The translations under genes were made by a program, and so were the position numbers. A stretch of DNA of 64,000 nt, taken from NCBI GenBank assembly GCA_910587625.1, contig CAJUMW010000002.1, forward strand, positions 29,778 through 93,777, in the 5' to 3' direction. Of this stretch, positions 34,250-43,599 are shown one piece after another (positions within the stretch are counted from its first letter, which is position 1; every line of letters starts with the position of its first letter). The notes under the pieces were generated by a model, which was given only the letters and a program-made list of their open reading frames with translations, was not told the DNA's origin and searched no databases. This DNA is from an uncultured Christensenellaceae bacterium. Its GTDB lineage: Bacteria > Bacillota > Clostridia > Christensenellales > Borkfalkiaceae.

Positions 34250-34627
34250 TTATAGAATGTTTTCGACCCTTATGCTGTAGGTATTAGGCAGATTTTTTGC
34301 TATTTCTTTTAACACTTCAACCTTGCCCAGCGCCAGCTCGTACTCGTCGTTGTACAAAAGTCCGCAACACTCGCTAAGCCAATAGTCGACGTAAGAAATG
34401 TCGTTGTGCGGCACCAAAATTTGAAGCTTTGACTTTTTGTCGTTCCACATTGTGCGCACGGCGTACCCGTCCTCGCGAGTGGCGGTGCGGTTTTCAACCT
34501 TGGTATAAAGCGTGTCTAAGGCTTTTGAAAATTCTTCAAACTGTCTGTTCAAAAATATTTCCGCGTAAATAAATATGCCGAGGCAAAGTAAAATTGCAGC
34601 CAGGGTATAGCATATGGATTTTACCAT
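34250..34627 (-). CDS. DUF4363-family membrane protein
   Basis: 125 residues: one N-terminal membrane helix (~5-22) and a soluble helical domain with LPNTYSIRVENIL at the end. This family usually accompanies DUF421 (YetF-like) proteins in spore formers, as here, where it overlaps the DUF421 gene by 7 bases. Precise role unknown. Confidence 0.75.
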   Translation of the reverse strand: MVKSICYTLAAILLCLGIFIYAEIFLNRQFEEFSKALDTLYTKVENRTATREDGYAVRTMWNDKKSKLQILVPHNDISYVDYWLSECCGLLYNDEYELALGKVEVLKEIAKNLPNTYSIRVENIL

Positions 34628-35295
34628 TTGCCGCGTACCTCCATATTCAATATCTTATATTTTTCTCCGCGCTTTTGGAAATATACTCTGCCCTCTCCGT
34701 TAATAGTCATTGCAACAACTTCTTTTAATTTCGCGCCCTGTTCCTTTAAAAAGTTTTCAAGCTTGTCCCTGTCAAATCCGCAGCGGACAAGATTTTTTTT
34801 GTCCGGCTTGCCCCTGTCTATCAGCATCAGCGGCAGCGAAGTTGCGGCTTTTTCCTCCTTTTCAAGCGCGGAAAACGAGCCGTTGGCTTCATAAAGTCCG
34901 TAATAAACGTCGTCAAGGTTGAAATATCCGGCAGCGCGCATACTTTCTACAAGGTCGCTCACGTCGAGGTTGTTCTTTTTTAACTGAAACTCGTCGATAC
35001 CGTCCCGATTTATTACTACCGAAGGTTTGCCGCTTACGATCTTTTTGACGGGCTGGAACCATAGCTGTAAAAGCCACACCACCTGGTGCAGAATAAAAAT
35101 CGTAACAATTGCTATTATTCCGTAAAAAATGGGGATAGAGGTATCCGCCATAGGTATGCACGCAAGCTCGGCTATTACAAGACTTATAACAAATTCGAAC
35201 GGCTGCATTTCTCCTATCTGGCTTTTGCCCATAAGCCGCATTATCAAAAGCAATACTATAAATATAATTGTAGTTCTGATAAAAATAAGTGCCAT
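34621..35295 (-). CDS. DUF421 (YetF-like) membrane protein
   Basis: 224 residues: three N-terminal helices (IRTTIIFIVLLLIMRLMGK is the family start), then the conserved soluble domain with GKPSVVINRDGIDEFQLKKN and later DDVYYGLYEANGSFSAL. YetF-type proteins occur in spores and vegetative membranes of Firmicutes. Paired with the DUF4363 gene as in many clostridia. Confidence 0.88.
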   Translation of the reverse strand: MALIFIRTTIIFIVLLLIMRLMGKSQIGEMQPFEFVISLVIAELACIPMADTSIPIFYGIIAIVTIFILHQVVWLLQLWFQPVKKIVSGKPSVVINRDGIDEFQLKKNNLDVSDLVESMRAAGYFNLDDVYYGLYEANGSFSALEKEEKAATSLPLMLIDRGKPDKKNLVRCGFDRDKLENFLKEQGAKLKEVVAMTINGEGRVYFQKRGEKYKILNMEVRGKW

Positions 35296-35329
35296 ATCAA
35301 CAGTATTCTCAAAAAATTTTACAATATTC

Positions 35330-35358
35330 TTGCTTTATAGCTGTGCTTATGATATAAT
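35330..35358 (+). promoter_or_regulatory. Sigma-A promoter of the folate operon
   Basis: TTGCTT (35330-35335), 17 bases, TATAAT (35353-35358), then a GAGGTGG ribosome site before the TTG start. Confidence 0.8.
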
Positions 35359-35381
35359 TTTATTTCGGTTGAGGTGGAATT

Positions 35382-36578
35382 TTGTCCTTTGAAACTACGT
35401 TAAATTGCGTGCGCTCTCTGTCGAAGAGGGGAATGGATTTCGGTCTTGAACGCGTTCGCAAAATTTTGGACGGGCTCGGTTGTCCCGACAAAAAACTTAA
35501 AATAATTCATATTTCCGGCTCGAACGGCAAGGGTTCGGTTGCTGAATATATGACTCGAATTTTGCTGTGCTGCGGTAAAACGGTTGGCACCTTTTGCTCC
35601 CCGGCGGTGTACGACTATCTCGAACAGTTTAAAATAAACGGCAAAAATATTGACGAGCAAACTTACGACAGGGCGTTCGGCGCGGCTTTGAAGCTTGCAG
35701 GCAGTGCAACGCAATTCGAGGTCGAAACGGCGGCGGCTATTTACGCGTTTTTCCTTTGCGGCTGCGAGTATGCGGTGCTGGAATGCGGATTGGGCGGCAC
35801 ATATGACGCAACTAACGCCGTTTGCGGCAAAATTCTTGCGCTGATAACCTCGGTATCTTTGGAGCATACGGGCGTGCTCGGCAACAGTATCGAGAGTATT
35901 TGCGCACACAAATCGGGAATAATTAAAAACTGTAAGGTTATAGTAAGCGCACTTCAGTGCGAAAAGGCCGTCCGCTATTTTAAAAATGCGGGCGCAAGCT
36001 TTGCGGATAAACCTATTCGAATTATCGATGACGGGCACTTCATATACGGCAATGCAGAGTTTGAAAACGGCATTATGGGAAGCGTCCAACCGTATAACGC
36101 GGCTTTGGCAATTGAGGCGGCAAGATACCTTAAAATACCCGAAACTGCGATATATTACGGGGTTAAACAGGCAAAGCTCGGCGGAAGATTGGAAGTTATA
36201 CGCGCAAACGGGGTGCGGTATATACTCGACGGGGCGCATAACCCATCGGCGTTTGCGCCGCTTATAAATTATATTTCGGGCTTGAACGGACAAGTGGAAA
36301 TAATATTCGGCTGTCTTGACGACAAGGATTTGGAGGGCAACCTTAGAATGCTTTGCGAGGTTGCCGAAAAAGTAACTGCGGTCGAGTGCCCGAGTCCGAG
36401 GGCGGCAAAGCTTGAAATCATTTCAAACGCGTGTAAAAAATACTTTAAATATTGCGCCGAGTCGCAAAGCGTTGCTTGTGCGCTTGAAAGCGCAAAGTCG
36501 GCTTGCGTTGTTGTTTGCGGTTCGTTTACACTTTTAAAGGAGGCAAAGGAATGGATAGAGAAGAGGTACTTTCGATAA
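35382..36578 (+). CDS. folC: Folylpolyglutamate/dihydrofolate synthase
   Basis: 398 residues. Adds glutamate to folates and, in many bacteria, makes dihydrofolate from dihydropteroate. The P-loop ISGSNGKGSVAEYM (~44-57), ECGLGGTYDATN and the C-terminal DGAHNPSAF are the family hallmarks. Start is TTG at 35382 with GAGGTGG 6 bases upstream. First gene of a compact folate operon. Confidence 0.92.
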   Translation: MSFETTLNCVRSLSKRGMDFGLERVRKILDGLGCPDKKLKIIHISGSNGKGSVAEYMTRILLCCGKTVGTFCSPAVYDYLEQFKINGKNIDEQTYDRAFGAALKLAGSATQFEVETAAAIYAFFLCGCEYAVLECGLGGTYDATNAVCGKILALITSVSLEHTGVLGNSIESICAHKSGIIKNCKVIVSALQCEKAVRYFKNAGASFADKPIRIIDDGHFIYGNAEFENGIMGSVQPYNAALAIEAARYLKIPETAIYYGVKQAKLGGRLEVIRANGVRYILDGAHNPSAFAPLINYISGLNGQVEIIFGCLDDKDLEGNLRMLCEVAEKVTAVECPSPRAAKLEIISNACKKYFKYCAESQSVACALESAKSACVVVCGSFTLLKEAKEWIEKRYFR

Positions 36579-36585
36579 TCGGAAT

Positions 36586-37365
36586 ATGAAGATAGGCAAT
36601 AAAATTTTTGAAAACTATACCTATGTAATGGCAATAATCAACCTTACCCCCGACAGCTTTTGGGCGGCAAGCAGAAAGAGTGCGGACGACGTGCTTTTTG
36701 CCGTTGAAAAGGCGCAAAGCGAGGGCGCGGCTATAATTGATTTGGGCGCGCAGTCCACGCGACCCGGCTATGTCGAGGTCGACGCGGAAATTGAAATCGA
36801 GCGGTTTGCAAAGCCGCTTGAAATGATTAAAAAACGTTTTGATATACCCGTTTCGGTTGATACGTATTTTTCAAAGAGTGCGAGGGTTGCGCTGGAACTA
36901 AAAGCAGACCTTATAAACGACGTCTGGGGCTTGACTTACGATAAGGATATGGCAAAGACCATAGCGGAATACGGCGCTTCGGTATGTATTATGCACAATG
37001 CGAAATGTCCCTTAACGGGGGATATATGGGGGGCAATTACGCAATTTTTGCAAAACAGCGCATCTTTAGCTTTGAATAGCGGAATAGAAAAGGAAAAAAT
37101 TTGCCTTGACGGCGGCATAGGTTTTGCGAAAAACAGGGAGCAGAATATCGAGCTTTTAAACGGCTATGACAGACTGTACACCCTGGGATATCCCTTACTT
37201 TTGGGCGCAAGCCGCAAATCTTTGTTCGGAGGTTTGCCCGAAAACAGACTTGAACAAACGGTGGAAAGCTCGAGGCTTGCCGCAAGAAAAAAGGTGCTGT
37301 TTGTGCGCGTTCACGACGTTTACGAAAATGCAGAGGCTATAAGAAAGGTTTATGAACAAGGTTAA
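36586..37365 (+). CDS. folP: Dihydropteroate synthase
   Basis: 259 residues. Condenses the pterin pyrophosphate with p-aminobenzoate. NLTPDSF near residue 20, STRPG, SVDTYFS and GASRKS are the pterin- and substrate-loop motifs. The loop after TPDSF is WAASR rather than the common SDGG, and GGESTRPG is GAQSTRPG; these loop changes sit near the p-aminobenzoate site. It overlaps the folB-folK gene by 14 bases. Confidence 0.9.
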   Translation: MKIGNKIFENYTYVMAIINLTPDSFWAASRKSADDVLFAVEKAQSEGAAIIDLGAQSTRPGYVEVDAEIEIERFAKPLEMIKKRFDIPVSVDTYFSKSARVALELKADLINDVWGLTYDKDMAKTIAEYGASVCIMHNAKCPLTGDIWGAITQFLQNSASLALNSGIEKEKICLDGGIGFAKNREQNIELLNGYDRLYTLGYPLLLGASRKSLFGGLPENRLEQTVESSRLAARKKVLFVRVHDVYENAEAIRKVYEQG

Positions 37366-38146
37366 AATTCAAGGACTTGAAATAAGCGCCTGTCACGGCG
37401 TTCACGCCGAAGAAAAAGTAAATCCCCAACCCTTTGTCTTCGATATCGAAGTGCATTGCGATTTTGAAAAAAATTGGCAAAGCGACGATTTACGAAATAC
37501 CGTAAATTATTCCGCAGTTTGCGACCTTGTGGCAAGAACGGTGCGAGAAAATAATTTCAACCTCATTGAAACGCTTGCCTATACATGCGCATATCGCATA
37601 CTCGATAATTTCGCGGCGCAGGGCGTCGATATGACCGTCTACAAACCGCAAGCCCCCGTAAAGCACAAATTTGACAGGGTAGGCGTCAGCGTGAGCGTGA
37701 AAAGAACGGTTGCCTATCTTTCGCTCGGCTCGTCGATGGGGGATAGAAAGGCATATCTTGACAGAGCGGTTGAGCTGCTTTCGAAGTCGAGCGGAATAAA
37801 AGTAAAAAAGGTGTCAAGCTATATTCAGACTGAGCCCGTGGGCGGAGTCGCGAAAAATACGTTTTTAAACTGCGCGGCGGAAATTCAAACTTATCTTTCT
37901 CCGCACGCTCTTTTGGATGAAATTCAACGAATAGAGAGCGAGTGCGGACGTATCCGCAAAGAGCGCTGGGGGGACAGAACGCTGGATATAGATATAATTT
38001 TTTACGGCAAGCAGCAGGTGCGAGAGGACGATTTGGTTATCCCTCACCCCGAGTATCTGAACCGCGAGTTTGTAATCGAGCCGCTTAAAGAAATTTGCCC
38101 CGAATTTTTATGTCCGGCTTGTTTAAAAAAAATCAAAAATCTTTAA
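37352..38146 (+). CDS. folBK: Fused dihydroneopterin aldolase and HPPK
   Basis: 264 residues in two domains. The N-terminal part (~1-118) is FolB (ISACHGVHAEEKVNPQPF, ending KPQAPVKHKFDRVGVSVSV). The C-terminal part (~120-262) is FolK, with YLSLGSSMGDRKAYL, RWGDRTLDIDIIFYG and IPHPEYLNREFVIEPL. Fusion puts two successive steps of pterin synthesis in one chain. Neither FolE nor FolA is in the window. Confidence 0.93.
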   Translation: MNKVKIQGLEISACHGVHAEEKVNPQPFVFDIEVHCDFEKNWQSDDLRNTVNYSAVCDLVARTVRENNFNLIETLAYTCAYRILDNFAAQGVDMTVYKPQAPVKHKFDRVGVSVSVKRTVAYLSLGSSMGDRKAYLDRAVELLSKSSGIKVKKVSSYIQTEPVGGVAKNTFLNCAAEIQTYLSPHALLDEIQRIESECGRIRKERWGDRTLDIDIIFYGKQQVREDDLVIPHPEYLNREFVIEPLKEICPEFLCPACLKKIKNL

Positions 38147-38171
38147 AAAAAGTCAAATAATTAAAAATTCT

Positions 38172-38190
38172 TTTGTGCAATTTGCACAAA
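38172..38190. promoter_or_regulatory. Inverted repeat upstream of the ppx promoter
   Basis: A perfect 9-bp inverted repeat TTTGTGCAA/TTGCACAAA around a single base. It lies 15 bases upstream of the -35, a position that suits an activator or repressor. No binding protein is identified. Confidence 0.5.
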
Positions 38191-38205
38191 TTTTTTTGTA
38201 AAAAC

Positions 38206-38234
38206 TGTACAAATGAAAAAAGGTGTGTTATAAT
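38206..38234 (+). promoter_or_regulatory. Promoter of the ppx gene
   Basis: TGTACA (38206-38211), 17 bases, TATAAT (38229-38234). The weak -35 agrees with possible control through the inverted repeat next to it. Confidence 0.6.
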
Positions 38235-38290
38235 TCTGCAAGAGAAGTTTATTTATAGACGCGTGCAAGTCACCGTGAGGAGATGGTATT

Positions 38291-39805
38291 TTGGAAAAGA
38301 TAGGTATTATCGATTTAGGCTCGAATTCTGCGCGGCTTGTCATTGTCAACCTCTTCGCGGAAGGCTATTTTATGGTTGTGGACGAGCTTAAAGAGAGTGT
38401 TAGACTCGGGCAGGATATGGAGCGCGACGGATTTTTAAAGCCGGCGCGTGTAGCTGAAACTATCAAAACATTGAAAATGTTCAGAAAACTCTGCGACGCA
38501 AGCGGCGTTACGAGAATTATAGCCGTCGCTACCGAGGCGGTAAGGCGGGCTAAAAACCAGAGAAGTTTTTTAGACGAAATTCAAGCGACCTGCGGCATTA
38601 AAATAAGGGTGCTTACGTCCGAGGAGGAGGCTATTTTAGTCTACCGCGGCGTAATCAACACAATGGACATTCCCAAGGGCATAGTGCTTGAAATAGGCGG
38701 CGGTTCAACTAAGATAGTTTACTACAACCGCAGAAATATGTTAAATTACGTCACTTTGCCCTTCGGAGCGGTAACGCTTACAGGGCTTTTCTCGGGAGAC
38801 GGATTAAAACCCGAGGAACAGGCTGCCAAGATAGAGGAGTTTTTTACCGAACAGTTGAAGCAGGTTGAGTGGCTTAAAGAGGTAGACCCCGACGTGCAGA
38901 TGATAGGCGTTGGCGGCTCTTTCAGAAATCTGTTTAAAATTTCGAAGATGGTGCACAAATACCCTCTCGATTGCGTACACAACTACAAAATGCAGACCGA
39001 GGACTTTAATCCCGTCTACGATATGATTAAGGTGCTCGACCTTGACCGCAAGAAGAAGATTAAGGGGCTTTCCGCCGAACGTGCGGATATTCTGCCCGCC
39101 GCTCTTGCGGTTATTCGCGCGTTTATAAACTATATGAACGTAGAGTCGTTTACTTTCTCGGGCGCGGGACTTCGCGAGGGCTTAATGTTCAATCAGGCGT
39201 TGCCCTCGACAATCGAAAAGCCCATAGCCGACGTTTTGAACTACTCGCTTACAACGCTTGTCAAATACTATGACTGCGATGAAAAGCACGTCGAGCACGT
39301 TGTAAATTTAAGCATACAGTTGTTTAAACAGTTGCGCGTGCTTCATAAATTCCCGAGGCAATATCTCAAAATACTTAAAGTTGCCGCAATGATGCACGAC
39401 TGCGGTATGCGCATAAAATATTACAATCATCAGCGCCATAGTTGGTATATGATTTTAAACGCCAACCTATACGGGGTGTCGCACAGGGATATAGTGCTTG
39501 CGGCGTTTACGGCTTGTTGTCATAAAAAAGAGGATATAAACGCCTACGATTGGGCGCGTTACCGCGATATAATTACCGAAGACGATTTGGACGTGGTTAA
39601 AAAGCTGGGCGTAATGCTTAGAATTGCAGAAAGTCTTGACAGGGCTAACTCGGGCGTAATTAAAAGCATCAACTGCGATATTTTGGGCGATTCCGTAATT
39701 ATGAAAACCGAAATCGAGGGTGACGCAACGCTTGAAATTAAAAATGCGATGGCGGCTTCGACGGAGTTCAGAAAATCCTTCCACAAAAATCTCGAAATAC
39801 TGTAA
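38291..39805 (+). CDS. ppx: Ppx/GppA exopolyphosphatase with C-terminal HD domain
   Basis: 504 residues. The N-terminal actin-like ATPase fold (~1-300) has GIIDLGSNSARLVIVN, EAVRRAKNQ, SEEEAILVYRG and LEIGGGSTKIVYY, all typical of exopolyphosphatase/guanosine pentaphosphatase. The C-terminal HD domain (~310-500) has AAMMHDCGMRI. The product removes phosphate from polyphosphate or pppGpp. Start is TTG at 38291 with GAGGAG upstream. Single-gene unit with terminator. Confidence 0.9.
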   Translation: MEKIGIIDLGSNSARLVIVNLFAEGYFMVVDELKESVRLGQDMERDGFLKPARVAETIKTLKMFRKLCDASGVTRIIAVATEAVRRAKNQRSFLDEIQATCGIKIRVLTSEEEAILVYRGVINTMDIPKGIVLEIGGGSTKIVYYNRRNMLNYVTLPFGAVTLTGLFSGDGLKPEEQAAKIEEFFTEQLKQVEWLKEVDPDVQMIGVGGSFRNLFKISKMVHKYPLDCVHNYKMQTEDFNPVYDMIKVLDLDRKKKIKGLSAERADILPAALAVIRAFINYMNVESFTFSGAGLREGLMFNQALPSTIEKPIADVLNYSLTTLVKYYDCDEKHVEHVVNLSIQLFKQLRVLHKFPRQYLKILKVAAMMHDCGMRIKYYNHQRHSWYMILNANLYGVSHRDIVLAAFTACCHKKEDINAYDWARYRDIITEDDLDVVKKLGVMLRIAESLDRANSGVIKSINCDILGDSVIMKTEIEGDATLEIKNAMAASTEFRKSFHKNLEIL

Positions 39806-39814
39806 AGTGTAACG

Positions 39815-39848
39815 GTGCCGCGGTTAAATACGCGGCACAATTATTTTT
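39815..39848 (+). terminator. Intrinsic terminator after ppx
   Basis: GTGCCGCG pairs with CGCGGCAC around an 8-base loop, followed by AATTATTTTT. Confidence 0.75.
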
Positions 39849-39878
39849 CAATATAATTATTCGGACGCGTAAAAAAAT

Positions 39879-40436
39879 ATGAAATACGTTTTAGCAAGTG
39901 CGTCACCGAGAAGGCGCGAACTTTTATCGCAAATATTGCCGCACTTCGAGGTTGTTCCGTCCAAGGCGGAAGAAAAAGTTAATATTTCGCTGTTTCCCGA
40001 AAAAATGGCTTGTGCCCTTGCGGAAGCTAAGTGCGACGACGTGTTTTCCCTCGACGACTCGAAAACGGTAATCGGCTGCGATACGATAGTTGTGTTCGGG
40101 GGAGAAATTTTGGGGAAGCCCAAAGGCGCCGCCGAGGCGGAAAAGACGCTTAAAATGCTTTCGGGTAAAACGCATTACGTCATAACGGGCGTGTGCGTGC
40201 GAAACAAATATAAAAAATTGATTGATTTTGACAGAACAGAGGTCAAATTCAATATTTTATCCGATGAATTTATCAAAAGCTACGTCGAAAGCGGTTCTCC
40301 GCTTGACAAGGCCGGCAGTTACGGCATTCAGGACGGAGGGTTGGTAAAGGAATATTTCGGAAGTTATACAAACGTTGTGGGCTTGCCCGTTACGTTGACG
40401 AAAAAATTACTTGACGGAGTAAAAATAGACTTATGA
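39879..40436 (+). CDS. maf: Maf-family nucleoside triphosphate pyrophosphatase
   Basis: 185 residues. Hydrolyses non-canonical or pyrimidine NTPs (dTTP/UTP group in many members). VLASASPRRRELL at the start, VIGCDTIVVF, LGKPKGAAEA, the catalytic Asp-rich GSPLDKAGSYGIQ and the C-terminal NVVGLPVT are intact. Overlaps the MreB-like gene by 4 bases, recalling the maf-mreB neighbourhood of Bacillus. Confidence 0.92.
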   Translation: MKYVLASASPRRRELLSQILPHFEVVPSKAEEKVNISLFPEKMACALAEAKCDDVFSLDDSKTVIGCDTIVVFGGEILGKPKGAAEAEKTLKMLSGKTHYVITGVCVRNKYKKLIDFDRTEVKFNILSDEFIKSYVESGSPLDKAGSYGIQDGGLVKEYFGSYTNVVGLPVTLTKKLLDGVKIDL

Positions 40437-41449
40437 AAAGTATATCGGTCGATTTCGGCTCGGGTGTAACAAAAATTTATATGCCCGGATGCGGAGTCGT
40501 TTTAATGGAAGCAACCTGCATTGCCGTCGAGGAATGTCAAGAAAAGGAAGAAAGGTTTCTGTCCGTAAAGGCGTACGGGGATAAAGCCCGAGCCCTGTCG
40601 GGCAGGGCTGCGGTAAACACGCATATCGTCAACCCCGTTCGCGACGGAAATATCGTTCACGAAAATCTTGCCGCCGCGCTTTTGGGACACTTTCTCGAAA
40701 AAATAGAAATTCCGCGCAAAAAGGCAAAAAAGACGGAAGTAATTTTTGTATTGCCCTGCGGAGCTAAAAGCGAACTTAAACAGGCGTATCTGCGCGTTGC
40801 GGAAGAATGCGGAATAGGCGCGGTATATTTTACGCTTGCGCCCTTTGCCGCGGTGCTCGGTCACAACGTGGCAATAAGCGAAAGCGCGCCTATGTTCTGC
40901 GTCGATATCGGCAGTTCTATAACAAACATAGCCGCACTTTCGCAGGACGGAATTGTGTCGGGCTTTAACGTAAACCTCGGCGGCGGAAATATTGACGTGC
41001 ATCTCATCGACGAGCTTGCCGAAAACTACAACACCAAAGTCGGCGCGCTTACCGCCGAAAAGTTAAAAAACACTGTTGGAAGTCTGCTTGTCGACGACAA
41101 TAAAATAAACGTGTTCGAGGGCAGGGAAGTGTCAAGCGGCGCGCCCACTTCGATAGCCGTCAATTCCGAACAAATTTGCGGCGTTATAAATATGTACGTC
41201 GACAAAATTTTAGAATACGTCGAGCTTGTTTTAAAGCAGCTGCCTGCGGAAGTTATTTCAGGCGTAATGCACGGCGGAATTTATCTTTCGGGCGGTCTTG
41301 TAAAAATGGACGGGCTTGCCGAGTATATCGAAAAAAAGTTGGGAATTAGCGTCAACGTTCCCGAAGAGCCTCAGCTTTGCGCCGTTATCGGCGGCGGTAT
41401 GATACTTTCCGATGACGACCTTTTGGATAAGTTTGCGACGCAGGAGTAA
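40433..41449 (+). CDS. Divergent MreB-like actin homologue
   Basis: 338 residues, the size of MreB. The actin fold is recognisable: SVDFGSGVTKIYMPG, NPVRDGNIVHENLAAALL, VDIGSSITNIAAL and LSGGLVKMDGLAEYI. The phosphate-2 motif, normally DIGGGTTD, is DIGSSITN, losing the last Asp, and other nucleotide-site residues differ too. MreC and MreD do not follow; lepA does. It may be a shape/division filament paralogue with changed ATPase activity, or another actin-like protein. Confidence 0.72.
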   Translation: MKSISVDFGSGVTKIYMPGCGVVLMEATCIAVEECQEKEERFLSVKAYGDKARALSGRAAVNTHIVNPVRDGNIVHENLAAALLGHFLEKIEIPRKKAKKTEVIFVLPCGAKSELKQAYLRVAEECGIGAVYFTLAPFAAVLGHNVAISESAPMFCVDIGSSITNIAALSQDGIVSGFNVNLGGGNIDVHLIDELAENYNTKVGALTAEKLKNTVGSLLVDDNKINVFEGREVSSGAPTSIAVNSEQICGVINMYVDKILEYVELVLKQLPAEVISGVMHGGIYLSGGLVKMDGLAEYIEKKLGISVNVPEEPQLCAVIGGGMILSDDDLLDKFATQE

Positions 41450-41464
41450 ATAGATTGTAAGAAT

Positions 41465-43270
41465 ATGGCAAAAAAAAGTAATATTCGTAATTTTTGTATT
41501 ATAGCGCATATCGACCACGGCAAGTCCACGCTTGCCGACCGGCTTATGGAGCGCACAGGGCAGGTTTCCGAGCGTGATATGGAGGCGCAACTGCTCGACT
41601 CGATGGATATCGAACGCGAACGCGGCATAACTATAAAGCTTACGCCCGTCAGAATGTTTTACAAGGCAAAGAACGGAGAGGAGTATGAGTTTAACCTCAT
41701 CGACACTCCGGGACACGTCGACTTCACATACGAAGTTTCTCGCTCTCTCGCTGCGTGCGAAGGGGCAATTTTGATTGTCGACGCGTCGCAGGGCGTTGAG
41801 GCGCAGACGCTGGCAAACGTATATCTTGCGCTCGAAAACAACCTTGAAATTTTGCCCGTAATAAATAAAATTGACTTGCCGAGCGCGCGTCCCGACGAAA
41901 TTAAGACGGAAATAGAGGACGTTATCGGGCTGGACGCTTCCGACGCGCCCTTGGTTTCCGCAAAAGAGGGACTGAATATCGACGACGTGTTGGAGGCAAT
42001 AGTTACGCATTTTCCCGCGCCGGACGGAGACGACGGCAAGGAGCTGCAAGCGCTCATCTTCGACAGTTATTACGACAACTACAAGGGCGTAATTTTGTTT
42101 GTCAGGATAAAGGAGGGGTGCGTCAAGAGCGGTGACAGAATTAAAACTTTCCGCTCGGACAAGATTTACGACGTTGTGGAAACGGGCGTGTTTGCGCCCA
42201 ATCTTACTCCGAAAAACGGATTGTTTGCGGGGGAGGTCGGTTATATAGCCGCTTCTATAAAATCAATTCAGGACGTGGCGGTAGGCGATACCGTTACCTG
42301 CGCCGACGCCCCCTGCGCAGAGCCGTTGCCCGGTTACAAGACCGTGCAAAGCGTGGTTTTCTGCGGCATATATCCCCTTGACGGAAGCCGTTTCAACGAT
42401 TTAAAGGACGCAATTTTGAAGCTTCAATTAAACGACGCTTCGCTTATTTTCGAGCCCGACAGCTCGGTTGCTCTCGGATTCGGGTTCAGGTGCGGTTTTC
42501 TGGGGCTGCTGCATATGGAAATTATTCAAGAGCGCATCGAGCGTGAGTTCGGGCTTGAAATTATAACCACTGCGCCCTCGGTCAGCTATAAAGTTGTTAA
42601 AACCGACGGGGAAGAGGTGTTTATCGACAACCCGTCGCACCTTCCTCCTCTTTCCGAAATAGAGCATATGGAGGAACCGATTGTAAAAGCCGATATCTAT
42701 TCTCCGCCCGATTATTTGGGTCAGATAATGGATTTGTGCCGTGAAAAGCGCGGAGTGTTTTTACAGATGACTTACCTCGATAAAAGCCGCGTAAGGCTGG
42801 AATATAACTTGCCTCTCAACGAAATAATTTTTGATTTCTTTGACGCGATAAAGTCTAGAACGCGCGGCTATGCAAGCTTCGATTACGAGCTTTTGGGCTA
42901 CGAGCGCAGTAAGCTTGTAAAGCTCGATATTTTATTGAACGGTGACGTTTGCGACGCTCTGTCTATGATAGTTCACGAGGATTCGGCTTACGCCCGCGGC
43001 AGAACTCTATGCGAAAACTTGAAGGAAGCTATTCCCCGTCAGCTTTTCGAAGTGCCCGTTCAGGCTGCAATCGGCGGCAAAATAATTGCGCGCGAAACGG
43101 TTAAAGCCGTCAGAAAGGACGTACTTGCAAAGTGCTACGGCGGAGATATTACCCGAAAGAAAAAACTGCTTGAAAAACAGAAAGAGGGCAAAAAGCGTAT
43201 GCGCCAGATCGGAAACGTAGAGGTGCCGTCTGAAGTGTTTATGCAGATTTTAAAGACCAATAAAGACTGA
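41465..43270 (+). CDS. lepA: Elongation factor 4
   Basis: 601 residues. Ribosome-associated GTPase that can back-translocate. G1 [15 protein letters not shown]3 DTPGHVDF and G4 [10 protein letters not shown] are complete, followed by EF-G-like domains and the LepA-specific C-terminal domain ([19 protein letters not shown]). It starts 15 bases after the MreB-like gene, so co-transcription is likely. Confidence 0.96.
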   Translation: MAKKSNIRNFCIIAHIDHGKSTLADRLMERTGQVSERDMEAQLLDSMDIERERGITIKLTPVRMFYKAKNGEEYEFNLIDTPGHVDFTYEVSRSLAACEGAILIVDASQGVEAQTLANVYLALENNLEILPVINKIDLPSARPDEIKTEIEDVIGLDASDAPLVSAKEGLNIDDVLEAIVTHFPAPDGDDGKELQALIFDSYYDNYKGVILFVRIKEGCVKSGDRIKTFRSDKIYDVVETGVFAPNLTPKNGLFAGEVGYIAASIKSIQDVAVGDTVTCADAPCAEPLPGYKTVQSVVFCGIYPLDGSRFNDLKDAILKLQLNDASLIFEPDSSVALGFGFRCGFLGLLHMEIIQERIEREFGLEIITTAPSVSYKVVKTDGEEVFIDNPSHLPPLSEIEHMEEPIVKADIYSPPDYLGQIMDLCREKRGVFLQMTYLDKSRVRLEYNLPLNEIIFDFFDAIKSRTRGYASFDYELLGYERSKLVKLDILLNGDVCDALSMIVHEDSAYARGRTLCENLKEAIPRQLFEVPVQAAIGGKIIARETVKAVRKDVLAKCYGGDITRKKKLLEKQKEGKKRMRQIGNVEVPSEVFMQILKTNKD

Positions 43271-43287
43271 TATTTTAAAGGATGTGT

Positions 43288-43599
43288 ATGTCTTTTTTTG
43301 AAAGAGTGTATACTGAGGTCAGAAAAATACCCAAGGGCAAGGTTGCAACGTACGGGCAGATAGCCGCGGCTTCGGGCAGTCCGCGCGCGGCGCGGCAAGT
43401 AGGCTGGGCGCTGCACTGCAACCCTTATTTCGGAGAAGTTCCATGTCACAGGGTGGTGTTCAAGGACGGAAGCCTTACAAAGGGCTTTGCGTTCGGAGGA
43501 ATAGAAAATCAGGCTGCCATACTTAAAAGCGAGGGCGTGGAAGTGTCGGCGGACTTTAAAGTCGATATCAAAAAATTTATTTATGAGGTGGCGGATTGA
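43288..43599 (+). CDS. Short MGMT-domain protein retaining the active cysteine
   Basis: 103 residues, only the DNA-binding/catalytic half of O6-alkylguanine methyltransferases (KGKVATYGQIAAASGSPRAA, then VPCHRVVFKDG). Unlike alkyltransferase-like proteins, which have Trp in this place, it keeps the Cys of PCHR, so direct repair activity is possible although the N-terminal domain is absent. The ATG at 43288 has AAAGG 6 bases upstream; an ATG at 43282 would be too close. It overlaps hemW by 4 bases. Confidence 0.8.
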   Translation: MSFFERVYTEVRKIPKGKVATYGQIAAASGSPRAARQVGWALHCNPYFGEVPCHRVVFKDGSLTKGFAFGGIENQAAILKSEGVEVSADFKVDIKKFIYEVAD

